From contig NZ_SSXV01000003.1 in assembly GCF_009469595.2 (NCBI RefSeq), forward strand, positions 124,001 through 188,000: a stretch of DNA of 64,000 bases, given 5' to 3'. The DNA is from Thauera sp. 2A1. GTDB taxonomy: Bacteria > Pseudomonadota > Gammaproteobacteria > Burkholderiales > Rhodocyclaceae. Below the pieces are notes generated by a model. The model saw nothing but the letters and a program-made list of their open reading frames with translations, did no database searches and had not been told where the DNA came from. A program made the translations under genes and the position numbers. Position 1 is the first letter of the stretch. Each line of letters starts with the position of its first letter. Positions 29,001 to 37,943 of this stretch are shown here, piece by piece.

Positions 29001-30989
29001 ATGGCTGGCAAGCAAGATACCCCCAAGCAGTACGACGAATCCTCCTTCCGCGTCCTGAAAGGACTCGAGCCGGTGCGCGAGCGCCCCGGCATGTACACCC
29101 GCACCGACAGCCCGGCGCACATCATCCAGGAAGTGATCGACAACGCCGCCGACGAAGCACTCGCCGGCTTCGCGAAGAAGATCCACGTAACGCTCCATCT
29201 CGACGGCTCGGTCACCGTGGCCGATGACGGCCGCGGCATCCCGGTCGGGCTGCACCCCGAGGAAGGCGTGCCGGTGGTCGTGCTCGCCTATACCCGGCTG
29301 CACGCCGGCGGCAAGTTCGACAAGCGCGAGGGCAACTCGGCCTATGCCTTCTCCGGCGGCCTGCACGGCGTGGGCGTGTCGGTGACCAATGCGCTCTCCA
29401 CCCGCATCGAGGTCGAGGTGAAGCGCGAGGGCAAGATCCACCGCATCGACTTCGCCGACGGCGGCGAGACGATCAGCCCGGTACGCGTGGAGGGCGATTG
29501 CGGCCGCCAGACCGGCACCCGGGTGCGGGTGTGGCCGGATGGCAAGTACTTCGAGTCGCCGCGCGTGCCGATGAGCGAACTCGAGCGCCTGCTGCGCTCG
29601 AAGGCGGTGCTGCTGTCGGGGGTGAATGTGCGGCTCGACATCGAGCAGGCGAGCGGCCCGGCGCTGAGCAAGACCTGGTCCTACCCCGAAGGCCTGGCCG
29701 GCTACCTGAAGGAGCTCGCCGGCGACGTCGAATCGGTGGCGCCGATCTTCACGGCGGAGAAATACGCCGAAAAGGACGACCCGACCTTCGCCCCCGGCGA
29801 GGGCGCGGCCTGGGCGCTGGCCTGGTTCGAATCCCCCGTGCCGAGCGAGTCCTACGTCAACTTGATCCCGACGGTGAATGGCGGAACCCACGAATCCGGC
29901 CTGCGCGCCGGCGTGTTCGAGGCGATGAAGTCCTTCATCGACCACCACACCCTGCTGCCGCGCGGCGTCAAGCTGCAGCAGGAGGACGTATGCGGGCGCA
30001 TGAGCTTCGTGCTGTCGGCGCGCCTGCTCGACCCGCAGTTCCAGGGCCAGGTGAAGGAAAAGCTCAATTCGCGCGAAGCCGTCAAGCTCGTGTCGGCGCA
30101 ACTGCGCGACCCGTTCGAGATCTGGCTCAACAACCACGTCGAGGCCGGCAAGGCGATCGCCGAGCTGTCGATCAAGCAGGCGCTGGCGCGCCAGAAGAGC
30201 GCGCAGAAGGTCGAGAAGAAGAAGACCTCCGGCGTCGCGGTGCTGCCCGGCAAGCTGTCGGACTGCGAATCCGAGGACCTCGCCGACAACGAGCTCTTCC
30301 TGGTCGAAGGCGACTCCGCCGGCGGCTCGGCCAAGATGGCACGCAACAAGGAAACCCAGGCCATCCTGCCCCTGCGCGGCAAGGTGCAGAACGCCTGGGA
30401 GATCGATCCCGACCGCCTGTTCGCCAACGCCGAGATCCACGACATCGCGGTGGCGCTGGGCGTGGATGCGCACAAGGCCGACAGCGAGGTCGACCTCTCG
30501 GGCCTGCGCTACGGCAAGGTCGTGATCATGTCCGACGCCGACGTCGACGGCGCGCACATCCAGACCCTGCTGCTCACCTTGTTCTTCCGCCACTTCCCCA
30601 AGCTGATCGAGCGCGGCCATGTGTATGTGGCGCAGCCGCCGCTGTACCGTGTCGACGTCCCCGCCCAGGGCAAGAAGCGCCCGCCGCGTCGCCTTTACGC
30701 GCTCGACGAGGGCGAGCTCGCGGCGATCCGCGAGCGCCTGGAAAAGGAAGGCTTCAAGCCCGACGCGATCGAGATCGGCCGCTTCAAGGGCCTGGGCGAG
30801 ATGAACCCCGACCAATTGCGCGAGACCACCATGGACCCCGCCACCCGCCGCGTGCTGCCGGTGAAGGTGCGCAACGGCGCGCTCAAGGACACGCTGAAGA
30901 TGTTCACCCTGCTGATGGGCAAGGGCGAGGCCTCGGGGCGGCGGGCGTGGATGGAGGAGAAGGGCGACAGCGTCGAGGCGGATGTCTGA
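29001..30989 (+). CDS. parE: ParE, topoisomerase IV subunit B
   Basis: The 662-residue protein is a GyrB-family ATPase. It has the GHKL motifs VIDNAADEALAGF, DDGRGIPV and GGLHGVGVS, and the TOPRIM motifs EGDSAGGSAK and SDADVDGAHI. Its length and the nearby parC favour ParE over GyrB (about 800 residues). ParE with ParC decatenates daughter chromosomes. A -10-like TATCCT at 28962 lies upstream. It is separated from parC by about 1 kb of toxin-antitoxin-type genes. Confidence 0.93.
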   Translation: MAGKQDTPKQYDESSFRVLKGLEPVRERPGMYTRTDSPAHIIQEVIDNAADEALAGFAKKIHVTLHLDGSVTVADDGRGIPVGLHPEEGVPVVVLAYTRLHAGGKFDKREGNSAYAFSGGLHGVGVSVTNALSTRIEVEVKREGKIHRIDFADGGETISPVRVEGDCGRQTGTRVRVWPDGKYFESPRVPMSELERLLRSKAVLLSGVNVRLDIEQASGPALSKTWSYPEGLAGYLKELAGDVESVAPIFTAEKYAEKDDPTFAPGEGAAWALAWFESPVPSESYVNLIPTVNGGTHESGLRAGVFEAMKSFIDHHTLLPRGVKLQQEDVCGRMSFVLSARLLDPQFQGQVKEKLNSREAVKLVSAQLRDPFEIWLNNHVEAGKAIAELSIKQALARQKSAQKVEKKKTSGVAVLPGKLSDCESEDLADNELFLVEGDSAGGSAKMARNKETQAILPLRGKVQNAWEIDPDRLFANAEIHDIAVALGVDAHKADSEVDLSGLRYGKVVIMSDADVDGAHIQTLLLTLFFRHFPKLIERGHVYVAQPPLYRVDVPAQGKKRPPRRLYALDEGELAAIRERLEKEGFKPDAIEIGRFKGLGEMNPDQLRETTMDPATRRVLPVKVRNGALKDTLKMFTLLMGKGEASGRRAWMEEKGDSVEADV

Positions 30990-31063
30990 GCGGGAGTCGA
31001 GCCCCGAGTCCGGCTGTACGGGAAGCGCGATTCACGAAACGACGTCACAACTTCGCCGATCAA

Positions 31064-31315
31064 ATGCAGACGATTTCGTACAGCGAGGCAAGAAGGCGCC
31101 TCCCAGCCCTACTTCGACAAGTGGCCTGCGGCCATACATTCGTCGTCGTTCGCAAAGGTCTTCCCATCGCCATCATTAAGCCCCCGTACCGAATTGGTTC
31201 TGGCCACGACCGATCCTACGCCCGTGCGCGGCTATTCGAACGGCTCGGTCATGTTTCTCCGGCGGGAGCGCGTAGCTGGAAGCGGGATGAACTCGACCGC
31301 TTTTCAGAAACCTGA
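31064..31315 (+). CDS. Phd/YefM-like antitoxin protein, apparently without its own toxin
   Basis: A small 83-residue protein starts MQTISYSEARRRLPALLRQV and continues HTFVVVRKGLPIAIIKP, the pattern of the Phd/YefM fold that binds DNA as a dimer and usually neutralises a toxin. The C-terminal half is basic and ends with RDELDRFSET. No RelE/Doc/PIN toxin gene overlaps it; the next genes form a separate VapB/VapC pair of another fold. Ribosome site is weak. It could be an orphan regulator or a remnant. It lies 74 bases after parE. Confidence 0.65.
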   Translation: MQTISYSEARRRLPALLRQVACGHTFVVVRKGLPIAIIKPPYRIGSGHDRSYARARLFERLGHVSPAGARSWKRDELDRFSET

Positions 31316-31333
31316 ACCCACCCCGAAAAGATA

Positions 31334-31339
31334 TATACT
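31334..31339 (+). promoter_or_regulatory. Possible -10 box and AT-rich operator region of vapBC
   Basis: TATACT lies in the AT-rich run GATATATACTG, which stands out from the GC-rich surroundings, 31 bases before the vapB ATG. CTGAAC at 31312, 16 bases upstream, could be a weak -35. VapBC pairs usually repress their own promoter here. The vapB ribosome site AAAGGAGG follows. Confidence 0.45.
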
Positions 31340-31369
31340 GATGGTAGATTCCAAACAAAGGAGGATGCC

Positions 31370-31600
31370 ATGGACACTGCAAAGCTCTTCATCAATGGCC
31401 GAAGCCAGGCGGTGCGTCTTCCCAAGGAATTTCGTTTCGAGGGTGATGAAGTGATGATCAAGCGTGTAGGTGACGCAGTCGTGCTGTTGCCACGTCACGG
31501 CTGGCGGACGCTGTTCGACGCACTCGACCAGTTCGAACCGGGGTTCGAGCTGGTCCGAGAGCAGCCGCTCCAGCAGGAACGCGAGGCGATCGCGCCATGA
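31370..31600 (+). CDS. vapB: VapB-type antitoxin (AbrB/SpoVT fold)
   Basis: The 76-residue protein has the AbrB-type swapped-hairpin opening AKLFINGRSQAVRLPKEFRF, followed by an acidic and hydrophobic tail that would wrap the toxin. Antitoxins of this class bind the PIN toxin VapC and repress their own operon. The strong AAAGGAGG ribosome site and the ATGA overlap with vapC fit an antitoxin-first, coupled pair. Confidence 0.88.
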   Translation: MDTAKLFINGRSQAVRLPKEFRFEGDEVMIKRVGDAVVLLPRHGWRTLFDALDQFEPGFELVREQPLQQEREAIAP

Positions 31601-32037
31601 AGTACATGCTGGACACCAACATCTGCATCTACCTCATCAACCATCGTCCCGCCCACGTCCGCCGTCGCTTCGAAGCACATCCGATCGGGGACATCGGCAT
31701 CTCGGTCATCACTGCCTGCGAGCTTGCATACGGCGTATCGAAGAGCAACTCGGCACGCAATCGCGCAGCGCTCGAGACCTTCCTGCTGCCGCTGGACGTT
31801 GCAGCCTTCGACGACACGGTGGTCTGGCGCTACGCCACGCTGCGCGCCGAACTCGAACGCAGCGGGCTGCCGATCGGAGCACTCGATACCCAGATCGCCG
31901 CGCACGCACTTGCGCTCGGATGCACGCTGGTCACCAACAACACGCGCGAGTTCGCCCGCATCGGCGGTCTGGCGCTCGAGAACTGGGTCGAGCCGCTGCT
32001 GCATGAACCCCTGGCACCTTACCTTTCCGCAACATGA
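31597..32037 (+). CDS. vapC: VapC-type PIN-domain ribonuclease toxin
   Basis: The 146-residue protein is a PIN nuclease with the acidic metal-binding residues in place: Asp6 (YMLDTNI), Glu42 (ACELAYG) and Asp97 ([12 protein letters not shown]), followed by TNNTREF. VapC toxins cut RNA, commonly initiator tRNA or rRNA, when VapB is lost. It starts in the vapB stop and its own stop overlaps the parC start (ATGA at 32034-32037), an unusual coupling of a toxin to an essential topoisomerase gene. Confidence 0.88.
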   Translation: MKYMLDTNICIYLINHRPAHVRRRFEAHPIGDIGISVITACELAYGVSKSNSARNRAALETFLLPLDVAAFDDTVVWRYATLRAELERSGLPIGALDTQIAAHALALGCTLVTNNTREFARIGGLALENWVEPLLHEPLAPYLSAT

Positions 32038-34490
32038 GCACTGACACTCCCGATCTCTTCGACGCGCCCGAGGTACCCGCATCTGCGACGGCGGTAACCT
32101 CGTCCGCAAGTGCTGCGCCGACTACCACCGCGCCGATGCCAGCAGACGAAGGCGACACGCTGGCGGCCGCCACCGGCGCCGACCAGCCCCCGCCCCCTGC
32201 CCCGCCCGCCGACCCGGAGCGCGAACCCGGGGACGACGGCACGCTGGCGCTGGACCGCTACGCCGAGCGCGCCTACCTCGCCTACGCCATGAGCGTGGTG
32301 AAGTCGCGCGCGCTGCCGCAGGTCGAGGACGGCTTGAAGCCAGTGCAGCGCCGCATCCTGTTCGCGATGAACGAGATGCGGCTGTCGTCCACCTCCAAGC
32401 ACGTGAAGTCCGCGCGCGTGGTCGGCGACGTGATCGGCAAGTACCACCCGCACGGCGACACCAGCGTCTACGACGCGATGGTGCGGGTGGCGCAGGACTT
32501 CTCGCTGCGCTATCCGCTGGTCGACGGCCAGGGCAACTTCGGCTCGCGCGACGGCGACTCGGCGGCGGCGATGCGCTACACCGAGTGCCGCCTGACGCCG
32601 ATCGCCGAGCTGCTGCTGGCCGAGATCGACCGCGGCACGGTGGACTTCATCCCCAACTACGACGGCGCCTTCGAGGAGCCGCAACTGCTGCCGGCGCGCC
32701 TGCCCTTCGTGCTGCTGAACGGCGCCTCGGGCATCGCGGTGGGCATGGCCACCGAGATCCCGCCGCACAACCTGCGCGACGTGGCCGAGGCGACCTGCCA
32801 CCTGATCCGCCATCCGGAGGCGACGCTCGATGACATCCTCGGCATCATCCCCGGCCCCGACTTCCCCGGCGGCGGCCAGCTCATCTCGACGCCGGAAACC
32901 ATCCGCGAGGCCTACGCCAGCGGTCGTGGCAGCCTGCGCCTACGGGCGCGCTGGAAGATCGAGGAACTCGCCCGCGGCCAGTGGCGCGCGATCATCGAGG
33001 AGCTGCCGCACGGCGTGTCCGCCGCGCAGGTGCTGTCCGAGATCGAGACCCTGACCAACCCGCAGCCGCGCGCCGGCAAGAAGGAAGTCTCGCAGGAACA
33101 GAAGAACCTCAAGCAGCTCGTGCTCGGCGTGCTCGACACGGTGCGCGACGAATCCAGCGACAAGGCGCCGGTGCGCATCGTGCTGGAGCCGAAATCCAGC
33201 CGCCAGAACCGCGACGAGTTCATGGCGGTGCTGCTCGCCCACACCAGCCTGGAGACCTCGGCCTCGGTCAACATGACCATGATCGGCCGTGATGGACGTC
33301 CGCAGCAGAAGAACCTGGTGCAGATCCTGCGCGAGTGGATCGACTTCCGCTACGTCACCGTCGAGCGCCGTACCCGCCACCGCCTGGATGAGGTCGATCG
33401 TCGCATCCACATCCTCGAGGGCCGCATGATCGCCTTCCTGCACATCGAGGAAGTGATCCGCGTGATCCGCGAGTCGGACGAGCCCAAGCCGGCGCTGATC
33501 GCGGCCTTCGGGCTGTCCGAGATCCAGGCCGAGGACATCCTCGAGATCCGCCTCCGCCAGCTCGCCCGCCTGGAAGGCTTCAGGATCGAGAAGGAGCTCG
33601 CCGAACTGAAGGACGAGCGCGCCGGCCTGCAGCACATCCTCGACAGCCGCGCTGCGATGACCAAGCTGATCCTGAAGGAGATCCAGGACGACGCGAAGAA
33701 GTACGGCGACGACCGCCGCACCCTGGTGGAAGCCGTGGCCGCGGTGGCGCCGGCCGAGATCTCGGTGCCGGACGAACCGGTCACCGTGATCGTATCGAAG
33801 AACGGCTGGGTGCGTTCGCGCCAGGGCCACGGCATCGACCCCGCCGGCATCGCCTACAAGGCCGGCGACTTCGGCTTCGCGGTGATCGAGACGCGCACCA
33901 CCTGGCCGCTGGTCGTCATCGACAGCAACGGCCGCGCCTACACGGTGAAAGTGTCCGACCTGCCTGGCGGGCGTGGTGATGGCGTGCCGATGGCGACGCT
34001 GGTCGAATTCCAGGACAACGGCAAGCTGGCGCAGGTCGTCACCGACACGCCGGAGTCGGTGTACTTCTTCGCCAACAGCGGCGGCTACGGCTTCCTGTGC
34101 AGCGTTGCGGATGCCACCAGCCGCCAGCGCGCAGGCAAGGCCTTCATGAACCTGGAAAAGGGCGAGAAGGTCCTGGCGCCGGCCAAGGCCTTCGGTGACT
34201 GGATCGCGGCGGCGTCCGAGAACGGCCGCATCCTGATCTTCCCCCGCCCCGAGATGAAGGCCCAGAGCGGCGGCCGCGGCGTGATCGTGATGGCGCTGGA
34301 CGAGGGCGAGGCGCTGGCTGCGGTGGCGGTACCAGCCGACGACGCGGTGCTGAAGATCGAGGGAACCGGGCGTGGCGGCAAGGCGGTGACGATCGAGCTC
34401 AAGCCTTCACAGCGCGAGCCGCTGCGTCATCGCCGCGCACGCAAGGGCGCGCCGCTGTCACCCAAGGTCCGGCCAGAAAAGATGCTTTAG
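32034..34490 (+). CDS. parC: ParC, topoisomerase IV subunit A
   Basis: The 818-residue protein has the type IIA breakage-reunion domain with catalytic Tyr182 in [11 protein letters not shown], and the C-terminal beta-pinwheel repeats ([33 protein letters not shown]). No GyrA box is seen, which supports ParC. An extra Pro/Ala-rich N-terminal region of about 70 residues precedes the conserved [15 protein letters not shown]. The quinolone-region sequence is [12 protein letters not shown]. The ATG overlaps the vapC stop; internal starts near residue 35 exist but are not better supported. Confidence 0.92.
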   Translation: MSTDTPDLFDAPEVPASATAVTSSASAAPTTTAPMPADEGDTLAAATGADQPPPPAPPADPEREPGDDGTLALDRYAERAYLAYAMSVVKSRALPQVEDGLKPVQRRILFAMNEMRLSSTSKHVKSARVVGDVIGKYHPHGDTSVYDAMVRVAQDFSLRYPLVDGQGNFGSRDGDSAAAMRYTECRLTPIAELLLAEIDRGTVDFIPNYDGAFEEPQLLPARLPFVLLNGASGIAVGMATEIPPHNLRDVAEATCHLIRHPEATLDDILGIIPGPDFPGGGQLISTPETIREAYASGRGSLRLRARWKIEELARGQWRAIIEELPHGVSAAQVLSEIETLTNPQPRAGKKEVSQEQKNLKQLVLGVLDTVRDESSDKAPVRIVLEPKSSRQNRDEFMAVLLAHTSLETSASVNMTMIGRDGRPQQKNLVQILREWIDFRYVTVERRTRHRLDEVDRRIHILEGRMIAFLHIEEVIRVIRESDEPKPALIAAFGLSEIQAEDILEIRLRQLARLEGFRIEKELAELKDERAGLQHILDSRAAMTKLILKEIQDDAKKYGDDRRTLVEAVAAVAPAEISVPDEPVTVIVSKNGWVRSRQGHGIDPAGIAYKAGDFGFAVIETRTTWPLVVIDSNGRAYTVKVSDLPGGRGDGVPMATLVEFQDNGKLAQVVTDTPESVYFFANSGGYGFLCSVADATSRQRAGKAFMNLEKGEKVLAPAKAFGDWIAAASENGRILIFPRPEMKAQSGGRGVIVMALDEGEALAAVAVPADDAVLKIEGTGRGGKAVTIELKPSQREPLRHRRARKGAPLSPKVRPEKML

Positions 34491-34567
34491 TGAAGCGCGT
34501 CGGGCTGCAAGGGGAACCCCATCGCGGCTGTCGCCGATTCCACCGGAGGCTCGCCCGGATCCGCGGC

Positions 34568-35443
34568 TTATCGGGTCGGGGCTGCAGCAGGCTGCTCGTT
34601 CGACGGGGCTTCGGCTGCGGGCGCCGCGGGCGGCAGGATGGCGCGGATCGGATCGTTCGGGGCGATCTGGCCCGGCGCGGAGGGCGCGACGTCTGCCGTG
34701 CGCGACTCGATCAGGATCGTCACGCGGCGATTGCGCGCCCGCCCCTCTTCGATGCTGTTGAGCGCGACCGGGCGCTGGTCCGCATAGCCGGCGGCGGTGA
34801 GGCGGTCGGGCGCAACACCGGTCTCGATGAACAGCCTCACCACCGAGGCCGCACGCACCGCCGAAAGCTCCCAGTTGGAAGGGAAGCGGGAGTTGGCAAT
34901 CGGACGGTTGTCCGTGTGGCCCTCGACCATGATCGGGAACGACGCCTGCGCCAGCACCTCGCCGACCGAACGCAGGGCCGTCACTGCCTCTGCGCCGAGC
35001 ACCGCCTCGGCCGGCGCGAACAGCAGGCTGGCGTTGATCTCGACGCTGATGCCGAACGCCCCCTCCGACACATTCACCTGCCCGTCCCGCGTCAGCGGCG
35101 ACAGCACGCGCCGGATCTCCTCCGCCATGCTGCGCATGCGCTGTGCAGTCTCGCGGCGGCGGGTTTCCTGCTCCGGGGTCGCCGGCGCCATCTGCGCCGG
35201 TGCCATCGTGATCGGCTGCACGACGATCTGCTGGCCGCTGTCGTTGAGGTTGATGTTGCGGAAGGCCTGCACCATCGAGTCGGACAGTACGCGGTATTTG
35301 CCTTCGTTCACCGATGACAAGGAATACATCACGACGAAGAACGCGAACAGCAGCGTGATGAAATCCGCATAGGACACGAGCCAGCGCTCGTGGTTGTCGT
35401 GCTCCACGTCCTTCCTGCGCTCACGCCTGTCCCGACGTACCAT
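34568..35443 (-). CDS. motD: MotD, flagellar stator protein (MotB family)
   Basis: About 291 residues from ATG 35443. One membrane segment near the N terminus follows the motif HERWLVSYADFITLLFAFFV, which holds the proton-binding Asp of MotB proteins. An OmpA-like peptidoglycan-binding domain follows (PIMVEGHTDNRPI, RARNRRVTILIE). MotD pairs with MotC as a proton-driven stator. The Pro/Ala-rich C-terminal tail is typical. It is the last gene of the flhB-to-motD run and is convergent with parC (77-base gap with no clear terminator). Confidence 0.92.
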   Translation of the reverse strand: MVRRDRRERRKDVEHDNHERWLVSYADFITLLFAFFVVMYSLSSVNEGKYRVLSDSMVQAFRNINLNDSGQQIVVQPITMAPAQMAPATPEQETRRRETAQRMRSMAEEIRRVLSPLTRDGQVNVSEGAFGISVEINASLLFAPAEAVLGAEAVTALRSVGEVLAQASFPIMVEGHTDNRPIANSRFPSNWELSAVRAASVVRLFIETGVAPDRLTAAGYADQRPVALNSIEEGRARNRRVTILIESRTADVAPSAPGQIAPNDPIRAILPPAAPAAEAPSNEQPAAAPTR

Positions 35444-35478
35444 CGATCGCCTCGCTGTCGCCGCCGCCTGTGGCCGGA

Positions 35479-36219
35479 TCAGGCCACGTAGCCGCGCATG
35501 CGGCTTTCGACAATGCGCGGATTGTCGCCGTTGGCGATACCGACGATGCCATCGACGAACATCTCGCGCATCGTCGCCAGGGTGGAGATGTGTGCCATGA
35601 GCTTCTTCGCGACCGGCAGAAAGACGAGGTTCGCCAGGCCCACGCCGTAGATCGTGGCGACGAAGGCCACGGCGATGCCGGCACCGAGCCTGGACGGATC
35701 GCTCAGGTTCTCCATCACGTGGATCAGCCCCATCACCGCGCCAAGGATGCCGATCGTCGGCGCATAGCCGCCGGCGCCCTCCCAGATGCGCGCGGACTGC
35801 CGCATCTGGGCTTCCCACACGCCGATCTCCACCTCCAGCACCTCGCGCAGGCGGCCGGGCTCCACGCCATCGACCAGAAGCTGCAGCCCCTTGCGCATGA
35901 AGGGATCGGTGAGCCCTTGCGCACGGCTTTCCAGCACCAGCAGCCCTTCCTTGCGTGCGATCTGGCTCCAGCCCGCCACTTGCCCGATGATCTCCTCGTG
36001 GCTCAAGGCTGGCGGCATGAAGACCCACCGCGCCATGCGCACACCATCGAGGAAGGTCCGCAGCGGGCTTTGCAGCATCACTGCGCCCAATGTGCCGCCG
36101 ACCACGACCAGGAAGGCGGTCGGCTGCACCAGCGACGAGATGTGACCGCCTTCCAGTGCCTGACCCAACAGGATGGCGGCAATGCCCAGGCTGAGGCCGA
36201 CCAGGCTGATGCTATCCAT
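35479..36219 (-). CDS. motC: MotC, flagellar stator protein (MotA family)
   Basis: The 246-residue protein has four membrane segments and the MotA-family features: PTAFLVVVGGTLGAVMLQSP and, near the C terminus, GIAVAFVATIYGVGLANLVF. Its pairing with a MotB-type gene beside fliA follows the Pseudomonas fliA-cheYZ-motCD order, except that no chemotaxis genes lie between fliA and motC here. A MotA/MotB pair may exist elsewhere in the genome. Confidence 0.92.
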   Translation of the reverse strand: MDSISLVGLSLGIAAILLGQALEGGHISSLVQPTAFLVVVGGTLGAVMLQSPLRTFLDGVRMARWVFMPPALSHEEIIGQVAGWSQIARKEGLLVLESRAQGLTDPFMRKGLQLLVDGVEPGRLREVLEVEIGVWEAQMRQSARIWEGAGGYAPTIGILGAVMGLIHVMENLSDPSRLGAGIAVAFVATIYGVGLANLVFLPVAKKLMAHISTLATMREMFVDGIVGIANGDNPRIVESRMRGYVA

Positions 36220-36248
36220 GCGCGCGGGGCCTCATCATCGTTGCAGCA

Positions 36249-37019
36249 TCAGGCCTGCGCCGCCTTCTTCGGCGGGCGGCCACGGCGCGCGCCGCCAGTC
36301 GCCGGCCCGCCGACACCCAATACCCGCGCCCGCAGGCGTGCAACCGCCTGGCTGTGCAACTGGCACACGCGCGACTCGGTCACGCCGAGCACCGCGCCGA
36401 TCTCACGCAGGTTCAGTTCCTCGTCGTAGTACAGGCTCATGATGAGTTTCTCGCGTTCAGGCAGATCCTCGATGGCACGCACCAGGTTCACCCGCATGTC
36501 CGCATCCTCGAGAATGGCCAACGGGTTGGCCTCGGGCTGGCCGAGGTGGCGCTCGAAATAGTCCTCGCCCTCGCCATCGGTGAAATCCTCGAAATACACG
36601 AGCTGGTGGCCGCGCGCGTCCTGCAGCATCTGCTGGTATTCGAGCAGCGGTACCCCGAGCGACTCCGCCAGTTCCGTTTCCGATGGCGGCCGACCGTGCT
36701 GCTGCTCCAGCGCATGGATTGCGGCCTCGATGCGGCGCATGTCGCGGCGCAGGCTGCGTGGCAGCCAGTCGTTTTCGCGCAGACCGTCGAGCATCGCGCC
36801 GCGGATGCGCTGCACTGCGTAGGTCTCGAACTGCGCACCCAGCCCTTCCTCATAGCGGCCGATGGCGTCGAGCAGGCCGATCATGCCGTTCTGGACGAGG
36901 TCGTCGACATCGACACTCGCAGGCAGCTTCGCCATCAAGTGGAAGGCGATGCGCTTCACCAGGGGCGCATAGTTTTCAACCAGGTGCCCCTTGTCGAGTT
37001 TTCCGGCAGCGTCGTACAT
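36249..37019 (-). CDS. fliA: FliA, flagellar sigma factor sigma-28
   Basis: The 256-residue protein has sigma region 2 (LPASVDVDDLVQNGMIGLLDAIGRYE, YAVQRIRGAMLDGLRENDW), region 3, and region 4 with LNLREIGAVLGVTESRVCQLHSQ. FliA transcribes late flagellar genes and is held by FlgM, encoded at 28.1 kb. I chose ATG 37019 (MYDAAGKLDKGH); the frame is open 30 codons further but lacks family likeness. It lies 125 bases after flhG, with no clear promoter in the gap. A basic C-terminal tail extends past region 4. Confidence 0.95.
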   Translation of the reverse strand: MYDAAGKLDKGHLVENYAPLVKRIAFHLMAKLPASVDVDDLVQNGMIGLLDAIGRYEEGLGAQFETYAVQRIRGAMLDGLRENDWLPRSLRRDMRRIEAAIHALEQQHGRPPSETELAESLGVPLLEYQQMLQDARGHQLVYFEDFTDGEGEDYFERHLGQPEANPLAILEDADMRVNLVRAIEDLPEREKLIMSLYYDEELNLREIGAVLGVTESRVCQLHSQAVARLRARVLGVGGPATGGARRGRPPKKAAQA

Positions 37020-37144
37020 CCAGTCGGCCTGTGAGTGCTGTTGCGGCAGATGCGCAAATGCGCACCATCGCGATTGCGGGCCTGCATTTTCCCGCACTGT
37101 CGCGGGCATTACCAGCGGAGTCGATCACACTTGTCATTCATGCT

Positions 37145-37942
37145 TCAGGCAAGCGACCGCCCACCAGCCCCGATCCGCCCCCAGGCCGCGTATCGGCGCG
37201 CTGCCGGCGCCGCAATCGATGCACCGCGAGCCTCCTGCAGCGGGCGCGAGAGACCGGCCGCGAGATCGTCGCGCTCCACTTCACCGAGCCATGCAAGGGG
37301 CACGCCGACATGACGCTGCACCAGCGCATCGAGACTGGCGAAGAAGGCCGCGGCATCCGCCCTGCTGCGTGCGCGGCACACGGCGATATCGACCGATCCA
37401 GCGCCGCCGGCAGCGAGTTGCTTGATCGCCTGGTAGGCCTGGGTGGCGCCGCAGGCGCTGGCCTCCGCAAGCAGCACGCGGCGCGGCGCCGCATGCACGA
37501 ATGGAGACGGTCCGTCCGCCGTGGCGCCGTCGGCGTGGATCAGCACGAATCCGGCGTGGCGGTGCAGGATGCGCAGCGCCTCGAACAGGCAGGCGCGGCG
37601 CGCATCGTCGAGCAGCGGCAGCGCGAGCGCCGCGGCGGCGGCCGGCACCCGTCCGAGCAGGCCCGGGACAGGCTGCAACACCGAGGCGAGGAGCGTGCGA
37701 CCGTCCAGCAGTTGCAGCAGGTCGGGCCCCGCGTCCAGCCCGAGGGCTGCACCCAGCGCCGCCTCGCCCTCGGCCTCGTCGACGAGGAGCACGCGCTGCG
37801 CATGGCAGGCGATGCGGTGCGCGGCCAGCACCGCGTTCTCGGCACGCAACCGGCCGGTGGAATACAGGGCCACTACCTGCGGCGGCGCCTGGCGGAACAG
37901 CCGGCGCAGGCCGGCCGCCTGGTCCTCGCGCGGGTCGACCAT
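37145..37942 (-). CDS. flhG: FlhG/FleN-like protein without a P-loop
   Basis: The 265-residue protein stands where flhG (fleN) is expected, between flhF and fliA. It keeps the N-terminal DQAAGLRRLF motif that in FlhG stimulates the FlhF GTPase. However, the deviant Walker A of MinD-type ATPases (normally SGKGGVGKTN) is replaced by LYSTGRLRAENAVLAAHR, and the conserved DxD/Walker B parts are also eroded (VLLVDEAEGE). The frame is intact, so it is probably expressed, perhaps as a nucleotide-independent FlhF partner. FlhG normally limits flagellar number. Confidence 0.8.
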   Translation of the reverse strand: MVDPREDQAAGLRRLFRQAPPQVVALYSTGRLRAENAVLAAHRIACHAQRVLLVDEAEGEAALGAALGLDAGPDLLQLLDGRTLLASVLQPVPGLLGRVPAAAAALALPLLDDARRACLFEALRILHRHAGFVLIHADGATADGPSPFVHAAPRRVLLAEASACGATQAYQAIKQLAAGGAGSVDIAVCRARSRADAAAFFASLDALVQRHVGVPLAWLGEVERDDLAAGLSRPLQEARGASIAAPAARRYAAWGRIGAGGRSLA

Positions 37943-37943
37943 G

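Noticed and set aside
28935..30815. Long open frame opposite parE
   Set aside because: Antisense to a full-length ParE with all motifs; no recognisable domain or ribosome site.
32440..32490. Thr/Asp in the ParC quinolone-resistance region as resistance mutations
   Set aside because: [12 protein letters not shown] differs from E. coli at the Ser80/Glu84 positions, but such residues may be normal in this lineage, so resistance cannot be inferred from one sequence.
34511..34520. GGGGAACCCC after parC as a terminator
   Set aside because: The loop would be only two bases and there is no T-run.
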